The notes: generated by a model from the sequence alone, not told the origin. A DNA stretch of 64,000 nt from CAWAPS01 sp963783945 (GCA_963783945.1 CAWAPS010000025.1:124001-188000); one strand, 5' to 3'; positions 45,501 to 57,555 are shown, counted from the first letter of the stretch. Program-made: numbers and translations.

Positions 45501-48500
45501 CGTGATCGCCCCCACCGGCCGTGCCCGACAGGGTGGAGACTCCGCTGAAGGTGATACCGGCACCAGACGCCGGGGGCGGCGCCTGCCCGGCGGGGGAGGT
45601 GCTCGAGGTCACATACCCGGCTGCCGGGACCCCAAGGGTCGTGATGGGCATGACCACCGTCGCCGATTGAGCTATGTCAGCCAGGTTGAGGGTGTCGTTG
45701 CCACCGTTGCCGGTGATGGTGACCGGGTTCGCCGTCGACAACGCGCCGGCGATAAAGGTGTCGGCCTGGGGGGTGCCGGTGACCGATGTGACGCACAGGG
45801 CGGTGGCGCTCGAGCAGCCTGGCGTATAGGTGACTCCCCCGAAGCCCGTCCCCGGCGAAATAACGCCGGCCTGGAGGTTGACCGTCACGCCGACCTGAAC
45901 CTGTGACAGGTCGATGGCGTCCTGGCCGCCCCCGCCCTGCAGCACCACGGGAGAGGTGCCAATGACGAACGTGTCGTTGCCCGTCGATCCCTGGACGGTC
46001 ACGCTGCCGGTTCCGAAACCGAAGGTGTCGGTGTTGGTGGCTCCCTGACTGAGAGCGGCCGTACCGTTCTTCAGGTTGACGGTGACGCCTGCGGTGGTGA
46101 GCCCTTTGTATGAAAGCTCGTTGTTGGGGCTCTGGGCGAGGAAAGATGTCCCGAGCAAGCCGCTGTAGAACACGTTGGATCCGGTCGGGGACCCGATGAC
46201 GGTTGCCATGTCGGAGATGGCGTCGGTCACCGCCGGGGCCACCTGCACCTGGCCGGTCGTGAGCCCGGCCTCGGAAGACGGCGACAGGTTGACGACGATC
46301 CCCTGGAGGTTGGCCGAGAAGTCGGCGGTGTTGCCGGTCGCTTTACCGATGAATGTGTAGCCGCCCGCGCCGTTGGGGGCGATGAACCTGGTGTTGCCGG
46401 TACCGGCTCCGGTGAAGGTGGTGAAATCCGGCCCGTTACCGCCGAAGGTAAATGTCGTGCCCGAACCGACCGTTGCCGTGTACGAAGAGACAATGGACCC
46501 CGGAGACGTTGACGGTGGCCCCGGACACGTTGATTATCAGTTGCGTGCCGGAGCTGGTCGACAGCAAGTTGCTGAAATCGACCGCGTCGGCGCCTGCGGT
46601 GCCGTTATCACCAAAGGTCGCAGATGAAGGACCGGCGACGAATGCGTTGTGGCCCGCAGTCGAACCAAACACGGAGGATATCCCCGTTACCAAGTCGGTG
46701 GCTCCGCCATGAAGGGTCACTGTGCCGGTGTTCAGGTTGGCGTTGATGCCTGCACTGGCCGTCGAGAAATCGACTTTGCCATTGTTCGACGGGGCATTGA
46801 ACGTGTAGCCCCCCGTGGTGTCGCCGGCCACGAACGTTGTGCTGCCGGACGCCAGGCCGTCGAACACCTTGATCCCGGAGAAGAACTCCTTCACTGAACC
46901 GAGCAGCGCCTCCCCGCCGGGCAGGTCCCCTGGGCCACCACGCAAACCGTGAGAGGTCCGCCGAGCGACCCGTTGGCATAAGTCAAGGTGTCGTTGGCCA
47001 GGCCCTGCCCGGTGAAGGTGTCAGCCGCAGTTCCGGCATCGAACGTGGTGCCCCCGGCGCTTCCGATGAACGTTGCGGCGGTGGTCCCGAAGCTGGTGAA
47101 GGTGTAGGTGGCCCCCGCCGCGGAGGCGGTATCGGTGCCTGTCGACCCCACCAGCGAGCCCGAAACATTCACCGTCAGCGGGGTGGTCAAGCCGGAGAAG
47201 TCGACGGTGCTGCCCGCCCCGGTGCGCGTTGAGGGTCTCGCTGCCGGTGCCCACCTTGAAGTAGTTGTTGGGGCCTGAGCTCGTGAACGTGTAGATGGAC
47301 GGGCCCGGGCCTCCCTCGAAAACGTTGGAGCCCGACGACGAGCCGGTGACCGTCGTCAGCCCGCTGATCGAGTCGCTGCCGCCCAGCCAGCTGACCGCGC
47401 CGGACGTCCCCGTTGTCAGGTTGACCGTCACTCCGGTGGTCACGGCGCCGAAGTCGACGGAGTTGCCGGCGTTCACGCCGGTGGCGTTGAAGGTGTATCC
47501 CGGCAGGCTACCGGCCAGGAACTCGGTGTTGCCGACGGAGGATCCGATGAAGGTGGTGAAGTTGGCCCCGTTGCTCGAGAACGTGTAGAGAGGGGTCAAG
47601 CCTTCGGTGGCCGTGAAGGGGCTGAAACCGTTTGCCGTTGCCCCGGAAGCGTTCACCACGAGCGGCGTGCTCGAGCTGGTCGAAACGTGGGTGAAGTCGA
47701 TGGTGTCGCCCCCGGCGCTACCGGTGTCGCCGAAGGTCTCGGGAGCCGTGCCGGCCACAAACGTGTTGTGGCCTGCGGTCGAGCCGAACACCGTGCTTAT
47801 TCCGGTGATGGTGTCGGTCGCGCCGCTGTGAAGGGTGACCGTACCGGTGGTGAGGTTGGCGTTGATGCCGTTACCGGCGCTGGAGAAGTCCACCTTGCCG
47901 TTGGATGCCGGCGCGTTGAAGGTAAAGCCCCCGGTGGCGTCACCCGCCACAAAAGTTGTGCTGCCTATGGCCAGGCCGGAGAACACCTTGATCCCGGAGA
48001 AGAACTGGTCCACCGACCCGAGTACCGCCTCACCGGCCGCGCAGGTTCCTTGGGCCACCACACAGACCGTCAAAGGTCCGCCCAGGGTGCCGTTGGCGTA
48101 GCTCAACGTGTCGTTGGCCAGGCCCCGCCCGTTGAAGGTGTCCGCCGCCGTGCCCGCATCGAACGTGGTGCCCCCGGCGCTTCCGATGAACGTGGTCGCG
48201 GTGTTCCCGAAACTGGTGAAGGTGTAGATCGCCCCCGTCGTGGATGCGGTATCGCTGGACGTCGAGCCGACCAGCGAGCCCGAAACGTTTACCGTCACCG
48301 GGGTGGTCAGGCCGGAGAAGTCCACGGTGTTGCCCGCCCCGGTGTCGTTGATGGTCTCGCTGCCCGTGCCGACCTTGAAGAAGTTGTCCGGCCCGCCGGC
48401 GGTGAAGTTGTAGGTGGACGGCCCGCCATCGAAGACGTTGAATCCCGACCGACGACCCGGTGACCGTCGTCAGCCCGTTGATCGAATCGCTGTCCGCCCC

Positions 48501-51500
48501 CGCCAGCCAGGTCACCGTGCCCGAAGTCCCTCCCGTCAGGTTGACCGTCACCCCGGTGCTGATCGAGCTGAAATCGATGGAGTTGCCGGCGTTGACTCCG
48601 GTGAACGTGTATCCAGGCAGGCTGCCGGCGAGGAACTGGGTGCTCCCGGTGGCCGCGCCGATGAAAGTGGTGAAGTTGGGCCCGCCATTGCTGAACGTAT
48701 AGAGCGGGGTCAAGCCTTCCGTGGCCGTGTAGGGGCTGAAACCGTTGATGGTCGCCCCGGAGGCGTTGACCACGAGAGGCGTGCTTCCGCTGGTCGACAC
48801 GTTGCGGAAGTCGATAGTGTCGCTGCCGGTACTGCCAGTGTCGCCGAAGGTCTCGGGGGCCGGTCCGGCCACAAAGGTGTTGTGCCCCGCCTTGGAGCCG
48901 AGCACGGTGGTCATCCCGAGGATGGTGTCGGTCGTGCCGCTATGAAGCGTGACCAGGCCCGTGGCGAGATTGGCGTTTATCCCGGCGGTGGCGTTTGAGA
49001 AGTCCATCTTGCCGTTGGATGCCGGCGCATTAAATGTAAAGCCCCCGGTGGCGTCACCCGCCGCAAAGGTGGTGTTGCCGGTCGCCAGGCCGAAGAACAC
49101 CTTGATCCCGGAGAAGAACTGGTTGACCGACCCGAGCACCGCTTCGCCGGCCGCGCAGGTCCCCTGGGCCACCACGCAGACCGTCAGAGGTCCGCCCAGG
49201 GTGCCGTTGGCGTAGCTCAAGGTGTCGTTGGCCAGGCCCTGCCCGTTGAAGGTATCCGCCGCTGTGCCGGCATCGAACGTGGTGCCCCCCGCACTTCCGA
49301 TGAAGGTCGCCGCCGTGGTCCCGAAACTGGTGAAGGTGTAGGTGGCCCCCGTCGTCGACGCGCTGTCGTTGATCGTCGACCCCACCTGGGTGCCGGACAC
49401 GTTCACCGTCACCGCAGTGGTGAGGCCAGAGAAGTCGACGGTGTTGCCCGGACCGCTGTCGATGATGGTCTCGCTGCCTGTGCCGACCTGGAAGTCGTTG
49501 CTGGTGCCCTCACCTGTGAAGGTATACGAAGCGGATCCGCCTTCGAAGACGTTGGGACCCGATGCCGAAGCGGACGTCGAACCCGTGACGGACGTCAGCC
49601 CGCTGATGGTGTCGCTGTCCGCCCCCGACAGCCACGAGACCGTGCCCGACGTTCCGGCTGTCAGGTTGACGGTCACTCCGGTGCTGATGGCGCTGAAGTC
49701 GATCGAGTTGCCGGCGTTGCTCCCTCCCGTGGCACTGAACGTATAGCCCGGCAGGCTCCCTGCGAGGAACTCGGTGTTGCCGCTGGACGACCCGATGAAG
49801 TTGGTGAAGTCGGGACCGTTGCTCGAGAAGGTGTACAGGGTCGTGCTGTTTTCACTGGCGGTGAACGGACTGAACCCGCTCTGCGTGGCGCCCGAGGCGT
49901 TGACGACGAGCGGCGTGCTGGAGCTGGTCGACACATGGGTGAAGTCCACCGTGTCGCCGCCGGCGCTGCCATTGTCCTGGAACGTCTCGGTAGCGGGCTG
50001 ACCACCGGGCCGGCCACGAAGATGTTGTCACCGCCGCTCGATCCGGTGACATTGGAGATCCCGACCAGGCTGTCGCAGAACGTGGGCAACGGGCTGACCG
50101 CGCAAGACGCTCCCGGCGTCGGGGGAGCGGCGACCAGGACCTGGCCCGAAGACAGCTGGACGCTCGGCACCGATCCGGTGGCTGATGTGGTGTAGGTGCT
50201 GGTCGAGAGGTTCACCACCGCGCCCGACGACGCGTCCGTCGTAGGCGATCCAGCGCTGGCCGTGGTACCTGAAGGTGCGGCTACCGACAGGACCTGAACG
50301 GCCGACGAGTCGGCGGCCACAAACCCGTTGGACGGGTTGTAGGTGGCGACGATGTCGTCGGTGCCGGCCGGCAGGGTGCCGGAGCACTGGAGCTGGGCGG
50401 AAGTCACCCCGCTCGGGACCGGGACGGTGCAGAGGGTCGCGCCCCCGACCACGGCGAAGGTGATGTTGCCGCCGGGCAGGACCGGGCTGGGCAAGGTTCC
50501 GCTGGTGGCCGATACCGTGGCGCTGAAGGTGACCTGGGTCCCGGTCGAGATGGTCCCGGTCCCGTTCGACCTGAGTATTGTGGTCGTGGGACCAAGGAAC
50601 TGCCCGACATCCCCGGCGAAGGCTTGAGTGAGTGTGCCCGACACCCCCGCTGACTGGGAGACCGCTCCAGTGCTCGGAGTGAAGGTGGCTATTACCTGCT
50701 CGCCGTTCAGGAATTCGACGAACTGACCATTTGACGCAATGCCGAACTCCGGGATGGTTACGACCAGCGTCCCGCTGGTCGGGACGGTCAGACCCGACTG
50801 GACGTATTCCGTGCCTAGGTCGGAGCTGAAGCTGACGGAACCGACAGTGTTGGCCGGGGCGGTGATGGTCGCCTGAAGTTGGGATCCGGCTATCTCCGCC
50901 ACGCTCACCGAGGACGGGCTGGGGGTGGCAATGTTCAGGGCCAGGGGTGTCGCGGCCGAGCCGGCAAGGGTGGAGCCGTTGGGCGTGAACACGGCCAGCA
51001 CGTCGTAGACGCCGGCCGGCAGTCCGACGTCACACGCGGCGGTACCGCTCGCCACCGGCACGGCAGAGCAGAGAGTCTGCCCCCCGGCCAGGCTGAACGT
51101 GACGGTGCCGGAGACCGTGGCTTTATTGGTGACCGTGGCGGTGAAGTCCAGAGTCTGGTTCTGGCACATGCACGATCCGGTTGGGACCGTGTCGGTAAGC
51201 GTGGTTGTAGTGGGGGTGCTTGCCGTGCCGGTGCCGCTGGCCGTAATCAGGACGCCGGACCCGCTCTGCGAGGAGCCGGCAGGCGGGGTGTAGACAGCCA
51301 GGACCTGGTCCGAGCCGCCCGGCAGGCTGGTAGCAAAGCAGCTGGCGTGGCCCGACGCGTCGACCGGGACGGCCGAGCACAGGGTCGAACCCCCGGCCAG
51401 GCTGAAGGTCACAGTGCCCGAGGTCACGGGGGTATTCGTGCCTGATTGGTTGATCTGGACGGTGAGGGTAGTGGAGGGACCCTGGGCGCTGAACGTGGCC

Positions 51501-54076
51501 TGGTTGCCGGAGCCCTTTCCGTTGAACGTGTAGCCGCCCGTGGACCCCCCAACGAACGTGGTGTTGCCGGTAGCGAGGCCCACGAGGTTGGTGATGCCCG
51601 AGAAGGTTTCGGGTACGGTCCCGAGGGTTGCTTGTGGCGCTGGGATGTGGGTGACGTCGAATGTCAAGACGCTCGCGGTCGCGGGCGGCACGTCGGAGAA
51701 GTCAAGGGTGTTGCCGATTCCCTGGCCGGTGTAGGTGTAGTTTCCGCTGCCTCCTGCGAACGCGGTGTCCCCGCCGGCCGCTCCTATGAAGTTGGTGAAG
51801 TCGCTGCCCCCGCTTCCGAAGCTGTACGTCGCAACCTGGGCCTGAGATTTGTTGAACAGCGCGGCGCTGAAGTTGGGGACCGACGTCTGGGTCCCCGACA
51901 CGTTGACCGACAGCGAGCATGGGGACGACGTGCAGCCCGGCTGCGAGCCGACTGGGACGTTGGAGAAGTCGATGGTGTTGTCCGGCTCCTGCGATGTCGT
52001 CGACTCGCTGAAGCTCTCGGTGCCGAGGCCGGCCTCGAACGTGTTGAGATTTCCCCCGCTGCTGAAGTTGGCCGTCCCGGTGCCGCCAATGAAAGTGTTG
52101 TTGTCACCGGCGTCGCTGAACGTATAGGTCTGTGGCGGGGCTCCGGCGTAGAAGGTGCTGAACCCGCTCGCTGGCCCTATCGCAGTGAACACATCGGTGA
52201 TGACGTCGCAGAAGCTGGCGATGGCCGAGCCGCCTGAACCGCTGCACGACGTGAGCGAGCCGGTGGGTGGTGATACGAGCGCTTGACCGGATCCGATCTG
52301 GAAGCCGGACAGCTTCGTGCTCGTCCCTATCTGCGCCGAAGTGGTCTGGAGAGCGCCCGACACGTTGACCACGACCCCGGAGCTCCCGAAGAAGCTCGCC
52401 TGGTTATTCGACCCGCTCCCGGTAAAGGTCAGGCCACCGCTGGAGCCGGCGAGGAACTGGGTGCTCCCTTCGCTCGAACCGATGATGCTGGTGAAATCGA
52501 GGGCGGTGCTCGCTCCGGAGCCGCTCGAGCTGTCCCGGAAGGTATAGGTCGAGCCGGTCGAGGGAATCAGGGTCGCTTGGCCGTTGGACAAAGGGACACC
52601 CGATACGGTCTGCGAAGCGCCGGACACGTTGACCACCAACGGAAGGGACGAGCTGGCCCCGATTCCGCTGAAGTCGACGGTGTCACCCGGGTTAGTGGAC
52701 GGGCTGCTCGCTACGCCGAAGAACTTCTCGGTCCCGGTCCCCGCGTGGAAGTCATTGCTGTTGCCCGTGATGGTGACCTGGTCGGCCCCGCTGCCGCCCT
52801 CGTATGAGTTGTCGTTGCCGGTGACGCTGAAGGTGGAAGGACCCGAGCTCCCGTTGAGGGTGTTGCCGTTGCCGTTCAGAGTGAACGATGTCGTGCCGGC
52901 GCCGCCCTCCAGGTCGTCTCCAATGGCCGAACTGGTCGGGGTGCCCTGAACGGTGAAGGTCGTGGTCGCCGCGGAGTCCGAGCTCCCGGTGAGGGTGTAG
53001 CCGCCAGCCGGGTCGGTGATAGTAAACGTCTCTGTCCCGGATCCGGCGGTCACGTCGGAGCCGGCCGGAAAATTGAGGGTGTAAGTGCCCCCCGCGCTGC
53101 CCGTGAACGGGGCGGTGTTCCCCGTGATGGTGAACGACTCGGTACCTGGCCCACCGGTGACGACCGTCCCGGTGCCGCTGTTGTTCACCGTGTACGTGCC
53201 GCCTGAGACACCCAGGATGGCCGTGCCGCTGCCCTTGACGGTGAAGGTGTTGGTCCCCGTTCCTCCCATGACGCTGTCGTTGCTGCCGTTGAGGGTGAAG
53301 GTATCGGTACCCGATCCAGCGGTGACGTCAACACCGTTGCCGCTGATCGTGAACGTCTCGGAACCGGACCCGGCATTGACCGCGTTCCCGACCCCGGTGC
53401 TGGCGATGGTGTAGGTGCCGGCGCTACCTACCAGGTCGACGTCGCCGGCGAGGCTGTAGGTGTTGGCGCTGGGAGCGGCGGTGAAGGTCACAGCGGAGGG
53501 GCTGCCATCGGCCCCCCCGTTGGCGCCGACCATGACCGGCCCCGCGGTGGCGACTGCGGTTTCAGTGCTGATGCCCGAGAGGGTGTCGGGAGCCGCACAG
53601 GAGGTGCCTGTGCTCGAGTTGACGTTGACCCCCGTTGTGCCGAAATTGGCCACGTCGTTGGCCGCCAGGTTGACCTGGAGGGTGCTGCCGCCGATCGTGC
53701 CTTCGAGGGGCACGCACGGTATCGGAGCTGTCCCCGTCTCGTTGAGAATGACGGTGACCGGGCCGGTCGAAGTACCAAGAGCGAAGGTGATGGAAGCGAC
53801 CGAGGCAGCCGGCTCGCAGTTGGGGCTTGATGCTCCGACGAGCTGCAGGAAATTGGTGCTGCTGGACGTGCCGACCGTCAACTGGACGGTGGAGTCGTTG
53901 TTGAGGGTCACCGTTACGTTGCCGCTGCTGTCGCTGGTGCAAGTGGCGGTCACGGCGGCAAAGGCCCGACCGGCGTGCCACTGCGAAAGGGTCAGGACGG
54001 CCACCAACCCGAAGAAAAGTCCGCCCGCGACAACGAGGAAGACCTTCACCCACGTGCCGAGCGAACGCCGGATCAT
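42592..54076 (-). CDS. Giant secreted beta-roll/Ig-repeat surface protein (about 3,800 aa, many frameshifts)
   Basis: One gene read through about 11 frameshifts. Start ATG 54076 with a signal peptide (WVKVFLVVAGGLFFGLVAVLTL). The protein then has: RTX/hemolysin-like strands (GSGTETFTITD, about 53470-52700); Ig-like Big_3-type domains (GTVTFSLAGGQTLC, about 51440-50340); about 1.12-kb tandem repeats (49950-46520); further beta-roll repeats (GGSGSDRFVLTGGFDYIAGG); and an Ala/Thr/Pro-rich C-terminus. In the last repaired frame it ends GTVQPAGSGAG... to EDR, stop 42592-42594. Apparent shifts at about 50005, 48445, 47225, 46920, 46495, 45290, 45153, 44888, 44440, 44400 and 42790. Between shifts I noted no stray stops, which favours assembly indels. 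Probably a surface adhesin or stalk; no LPXTG seen. Confidence 0.7.
46517..49950 (-). repeat. Tandem ~1.12-kb coding repeats in the giant surface protein
   Basis: The segment encoding DFTHVSTSSSTPLVVNASGA-like sequence starts near 49950, 48815 and 47700, with a diverged copy near 46581. Periods are about 1134, 1113 and 1123 bp. Each unit also carries FTSFGTTAATFIGSAGGTTF, LTVCVVAQGTC and FFSGIKVF motifs. The copies are long and similar enough to cause collapse or misassembly with short reads. Confidence 0.75.
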
Positions 54077-54089
54077 CCGGCAATCCCGA

Positions 54090-56543
54090 CTATCGGCTTG
54101 GGCTTCGACGCCACCGCCGAGCCGTGACTACGGCGTCGCCGTAGCCATAGACGCGCTCCATTGGCGGCGGCCAGCCAAGTAGCCCCCCCATCCGGCGTAG
54201 GGCAGTATCCCCACCACCTTGGCCGCGGCGACCCGGAAGGCCGAGCCGTGGTAGACGGCGGCCCCGTAGGGGAGACACTCGCCGTTGGACTCGACCAGCC
54301 AGTAGCCCCCGGCGCCCGGATAGGCGGCCATGGCGGTTATGGGCGCCGCCAGCTTCAAGGTGTTCGCCCCGCCGTAGTAGCCGGCGTCGCCATAGCCGTA
54401 TACCGCCCCGTTCGAGGTCACCAGCCAGTAGCCCTTGCCCGTCCGGGGTGGCTGCCATGCCGACGATCGGGGCCGCCAGCCTGACGTGCGTTGGCCCCGC
54501 CGTAGTAGTGAGCGTCGCCGAAGCCATATACAGCTCCCGTTCGAAGTGACCAACCAGTAGCCCGTTGCCGTCAGGAGTGGCTGTCGATCGCCACGAATGG
54601 GACGGGGCAGCTTGAGGGTGTTGGCGCCCCCGTGATAAGGCACGCCGTACCCGAGGATCGATGCCGTTCGACTCCACCAGCCAGTACCCGCTGCCGGACG
54701 GGGTAGCGGCCATCCCCACGACCGGCTTTGCGTGGGTTGCCGTTGGTGGCCCCGTGGAAGCTTGGCCGTGCCGTAGCCGTAGACCAGCCCGTTGGACGCC
54801 ACCAGCCAGTAGCCCTTGAATGGAGGGGGAGGAGGGATGTGCTGGATGGTGGCCGACTCCGGTTGACTGCGTCGTGCTTGCGAACATTCCATTGCCCGAC
54901 CGGACCACCAAGCTGACCGTCAGGGCGTGACCAGGCGTGTACTGACATGGGACGACAAGCGGCACCGAACTGGACGAGGCGTTGGCGGCAAAGGTCGGCA
55001 GTGCCACACAGCGAAACCCCCGCGACCAGAGTGCGCAGTCGAGCCGCAGACCGACGCGGTCGCGCCCGTCGACAGCGGCTCATCAACCGACACCGTGAAG
55101 TTGACGGTGGTGTTCCCGGTCGCCGTCACCTGCTTGATCGGTGGGTTGGCCACCGACACCGTCGGGCCGAACACCCGCATCAGACCGACCTCGGTGTCGT
55201 TCCCGGCTACTAGCCCCGTCGGCACCTGACCGGCCCCGACGGCCCGGCCGTCGCTCTGCACCGCGATCGCGTTCAGGCCGGCGGACAGCCCCGAGTGGGA
55301 CCCGACCACCATTCCCGAGCTGCCGAAATGGGTGTTGGGAGCTCCGGTGCGTGCCGCTGTACTCACCAATCACCATCGACGTACTGCCACGTGGGCGCCT
55401 TCGGTACCCGGCGGCGATCAGGAAGTCGCCGACGGGCTCGTAAACAAGCGAGTTCCACCTGCACGACACCGCTCGCCCACCTCGAGCCCTGCCGCCGTTC
55501 TGGGACTGGTTGACCGAAGCTCGCATCGGGCGTGCCCGTTGGCGACCCCACTCCTGCGACGACCGAGAGAGGCTGCCCTGGTATCCGGCGACCGCGACGT
55601 TGCCATTGGGCAACGCAGCCACGCCCTGGGCCTGGCCGTTCGTGCATCGTTAGGACGGAGGTCGACACGAAGCCCGGTGCGTTGAAACTGGGGTCGAAGC
55701 GTCCCGGCGTTGGCTCCGTGCCAATATCTCAGCCGCGGTCAACGTGGTCGGTGCCCCCAGCTGTAAAGTCGCCGCAGCCTGCCGACGACGATGTCGCCCG
55801 CGGTCGCCGGACCCGGCCCCATGATCGCAACCGAGTTCGCCTCAGAGTGAGGGCGCTCGCCAAGTTGAACGCTCGGCATACCCGGTGGATGCGAACGAGG
55901 TGTCGGGGCTCCCCGCAGGGGTGAAATCGGGCGACGAGCGTCTGCGGCAGGCACCGGATGAACCCGGCGGCCACGATGTTGCCCTGCGGAGTCCGTCGTG
56001 ACCGCGTTGAACTGACCTCCGCAAGGGGCGTTGGGGTCGGCGATGCCCTGGGTGCCGAAGATGGTGTGCGCTCCGGCGGGAGTCAGCGCGACGACGACGG
56101 GCTGGAAGCCGGGGGCGCAACTGGAGTTGATTCTGTAACCGACGGCGACGATGTCGCCGGCATACGGGTCCCGGAGGTGAGCACCGTCACCGCGTTGGCC
56201 TTGCCGTTGGGGAGCCGGTGCTGGCTTGCCAGGTGAGCGACCCCGGCTGATGAGAACTCTGCGACTTGCAACTGTGGCGTGGTCGCGGTGCGTGTTGAGA
56301 CCAGCCGGCGGTCACGATGTCGCCGGCGCCAGTCAAACCCGACGGGACGATCGGTGACCCCGTTGGCCGCGACTGTCGTTGCCACCGAGGGTGGACACCG
56401 CCACCCCGCTGGTCCCGAACGATGTGTCGAGGGTCCCCGGCTGAGCGGCACGCGCGGGGAGTGGCCACGGCCGTTACGCCAAGACACCCGCCTACGATTA
56501 GGACCGCCGCGCAGAGCGCGCGGGCACGACCCGCTCGCATCAC
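54090..56543 (-). CDS. Secreted delta-60 / GYWLV repeat protein (reading frame interrupted many times)
   Basis: From ATG 56543, a signal peptide (ALCAAVLIVGGCLGVTAVA) precedes segments scattered over several minus-strand frames. The N-terminal two thirds carry delta-60-like motifs (GTLDTSFGTSGVAVST, GTPDASFG, GSPDTSFAS, AIAVQSDGRAV). The C-terminal third has six GYWLVxSNGxxYGYG units, common in acidimicrobial secreted proteins (from memory). At least eight frame changes occur in 2.45 kb, denser than elsewhere, so this may be a low-quality region or a decaying gene. The last unit, repaired, runs GYWLAAANGAVYGYGDAVVTARR to the stop at 54090. It lies 13 nt upstream of the giant gene. Confidence 0.55.
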
Positions 56544-56606
56544 GGTGGTTCGGCGGGACCTCCGTCGCGCCCAGTCGACTTAGTCCCCGCGTTCATCACC
56601 CTGAGT

Positions 56607-56621
56607 GTTTACACCATAAAC
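56607..56621. promoter_or_regulatory. Inverted repeat GTTTA-N5-TAAAC, possible operator
   Basis: A perfect inverted repeat, GTTTACACCATAAAC, lies about 64 nt upstream of ATG 56543 in an AT-richer patch. Position and symmetry suit a dimeric repressor or activator. It is only 5 bp per arm, so chance is possible. Confidence 0.3.
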
Positions 56622-56625
56622 AAGA

Positions 56626-56641
56626 CCCGCCACAACGGGTG
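56626..56641 (-). terminator. Weak hairpin after metF
   Basis: ACCCG-TTGTGG-CGGGT on the minus strand, followed by CTTGTTTA, starts about 14 nt after the metF stop. The stem has five G/C-rich pairs and the tail is only partly T-rich, so it is a weak candidate terminator. Confidence 0.3.
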
Positions 56642-56654
56642 ATCTGGAAAAAGA

Positions 56655-57515
56655 TCAGGTGGCTGCGGCCGCCAGCCCGAGGTTTGCGTATATCTCGCGG
56701 GTCGCCAGCGAACGATTGAGAGTGTAGAAGTGCAAACCCGGTGCGCCCGCGTCGAGGAGATCGCGGCACAGCTGAGTCGCCAGCTCGATGCCGGCGGCTC
56801 GGACCGAGGTGGGGTTCCCGGCGCTTTCCAGGCGGGCGACCATTTCCGGCGGGACGGCGGCCCCCATTTCCGCCCGGCGGGGAATGGCCGACATGCTGGT
56901 GACCGGCATGATCCCCGGCACCACCGGCTTATCGACGCCACGCGCCGCCAGGTCGTCCACTAAGGAGAGGTACTCCTCCGGGCGGAAGAAGAACTGGGTC
57001 ACCGCGAAGTCGGCCAGGCGCAGCTTCTCGGCCAGCCAGTCCCGATCGAAGCGCATGTTCGGTGAACGCGGGTGGCCGATAGGGTGGGCGGCCACCCCGA
57101 TCGAGAACCCTCCGATGGCCCGGGCCAGCTCGACCAGCTCGATGGCGAAGAGGAGTTCACCCTCGGTCGCGTCGGGATCGGTAGGCGGGTCTCCTCCGAG
57201 CGCCATGAGGTTCTCGACGCCCGCCTTTCGCAGTTCGACCAGGATCTCTGCCAACTCGAGACGGGTATGGGCGGCGCAGATCAGATGGGCCATCGGCGTC
57301 AGCGTGGTGGTCCTCAGCATGCCGGCGACCAACTCATGGGTCCGACGGCGAGACGAGCGCCCGCCCCGGTACGTCACAGAAACAAAGGAGGGGCGCAGTG
57401 GCTGCAAGTCCATCAGCGCCGCCACCAGCTGAGCGTGCTCGGCGTCGTCCTTCGGCGGGTAGAACTCGAAGGAGTACGTCGGGCCGGCGGACAGGAGGTC
57501 GGCGATGCGGGCCAT
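56655..57515 (-). CDS. metF: 5,10-methylenetetrahydrofolate reductase
   Basis: 286 aa. It reduces methylene-THF to methyl-THF for methionine synthesis, using FAD. Family marks: YSFEFYPPKDDAEHAQL with the catalytic Glu, SVTYRGG, MAHLICAAHTRLELAEIL, VENLMALGGDPP, HPRSPN and ADFAVTQFFF. Length is normal. A TAACCT hexamer sits 6 nt before ATG 57515 (leaderless). It is divergent from purN, so one-carbon genes meet at a shared promoter region. Confidence 0.95.
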   Translation of the reverse strand: MARIADLLSAGPTYSFEFYPPKDDAEHAQLVAALMDLQPLRPSFVSVTYRGGRSSRRRTHELVAGMLRTTTLTPMAHLICAAHTRLELAEILVELRKAGVENLMALGGDPPTDPDATEGELLFAIELVELARAIGGFSIGVAAHPIGHPRSPNMRFDRDWLAEKLRLADFAVTQFFFRPEEYLSLVDDLAARGVDKPVVPGIMPVTSMSAIPRRAEMGAAVPPEMVARLESAGNPTSVRAAGIELATQLCRDLLDAGAPGLHFYTLNRSLATREIYANLGLAAAAT

Positions 57516-57521
57516 GACAGC

Positions 57522-57527
57522 AGGTTA
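57522..57527 (-). promoter_or_regulatory. Putative leaderless -10 element of metF
   Basis: TAACCT on the minus strand, 6 nt before ATG 57515, no Shine-Dalgarno sequence. On the other strand TAGCGT at 57540-57545 may serve purN, giving a very short leader to TTG 57556. Confidence 0.4.
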
Positions 57528-57555
57528 GAGCCGGTCGGGTAGCGTCACACTGTGT

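Noticed and set aside
46227..46493. Minus-strand frame with Ser/Pro/Arg composition as a giant-gene segment
   Set aside because: The true continuation here is another frame (SSYTATVGSGTTFTFGG), which matches the repeat pattern.
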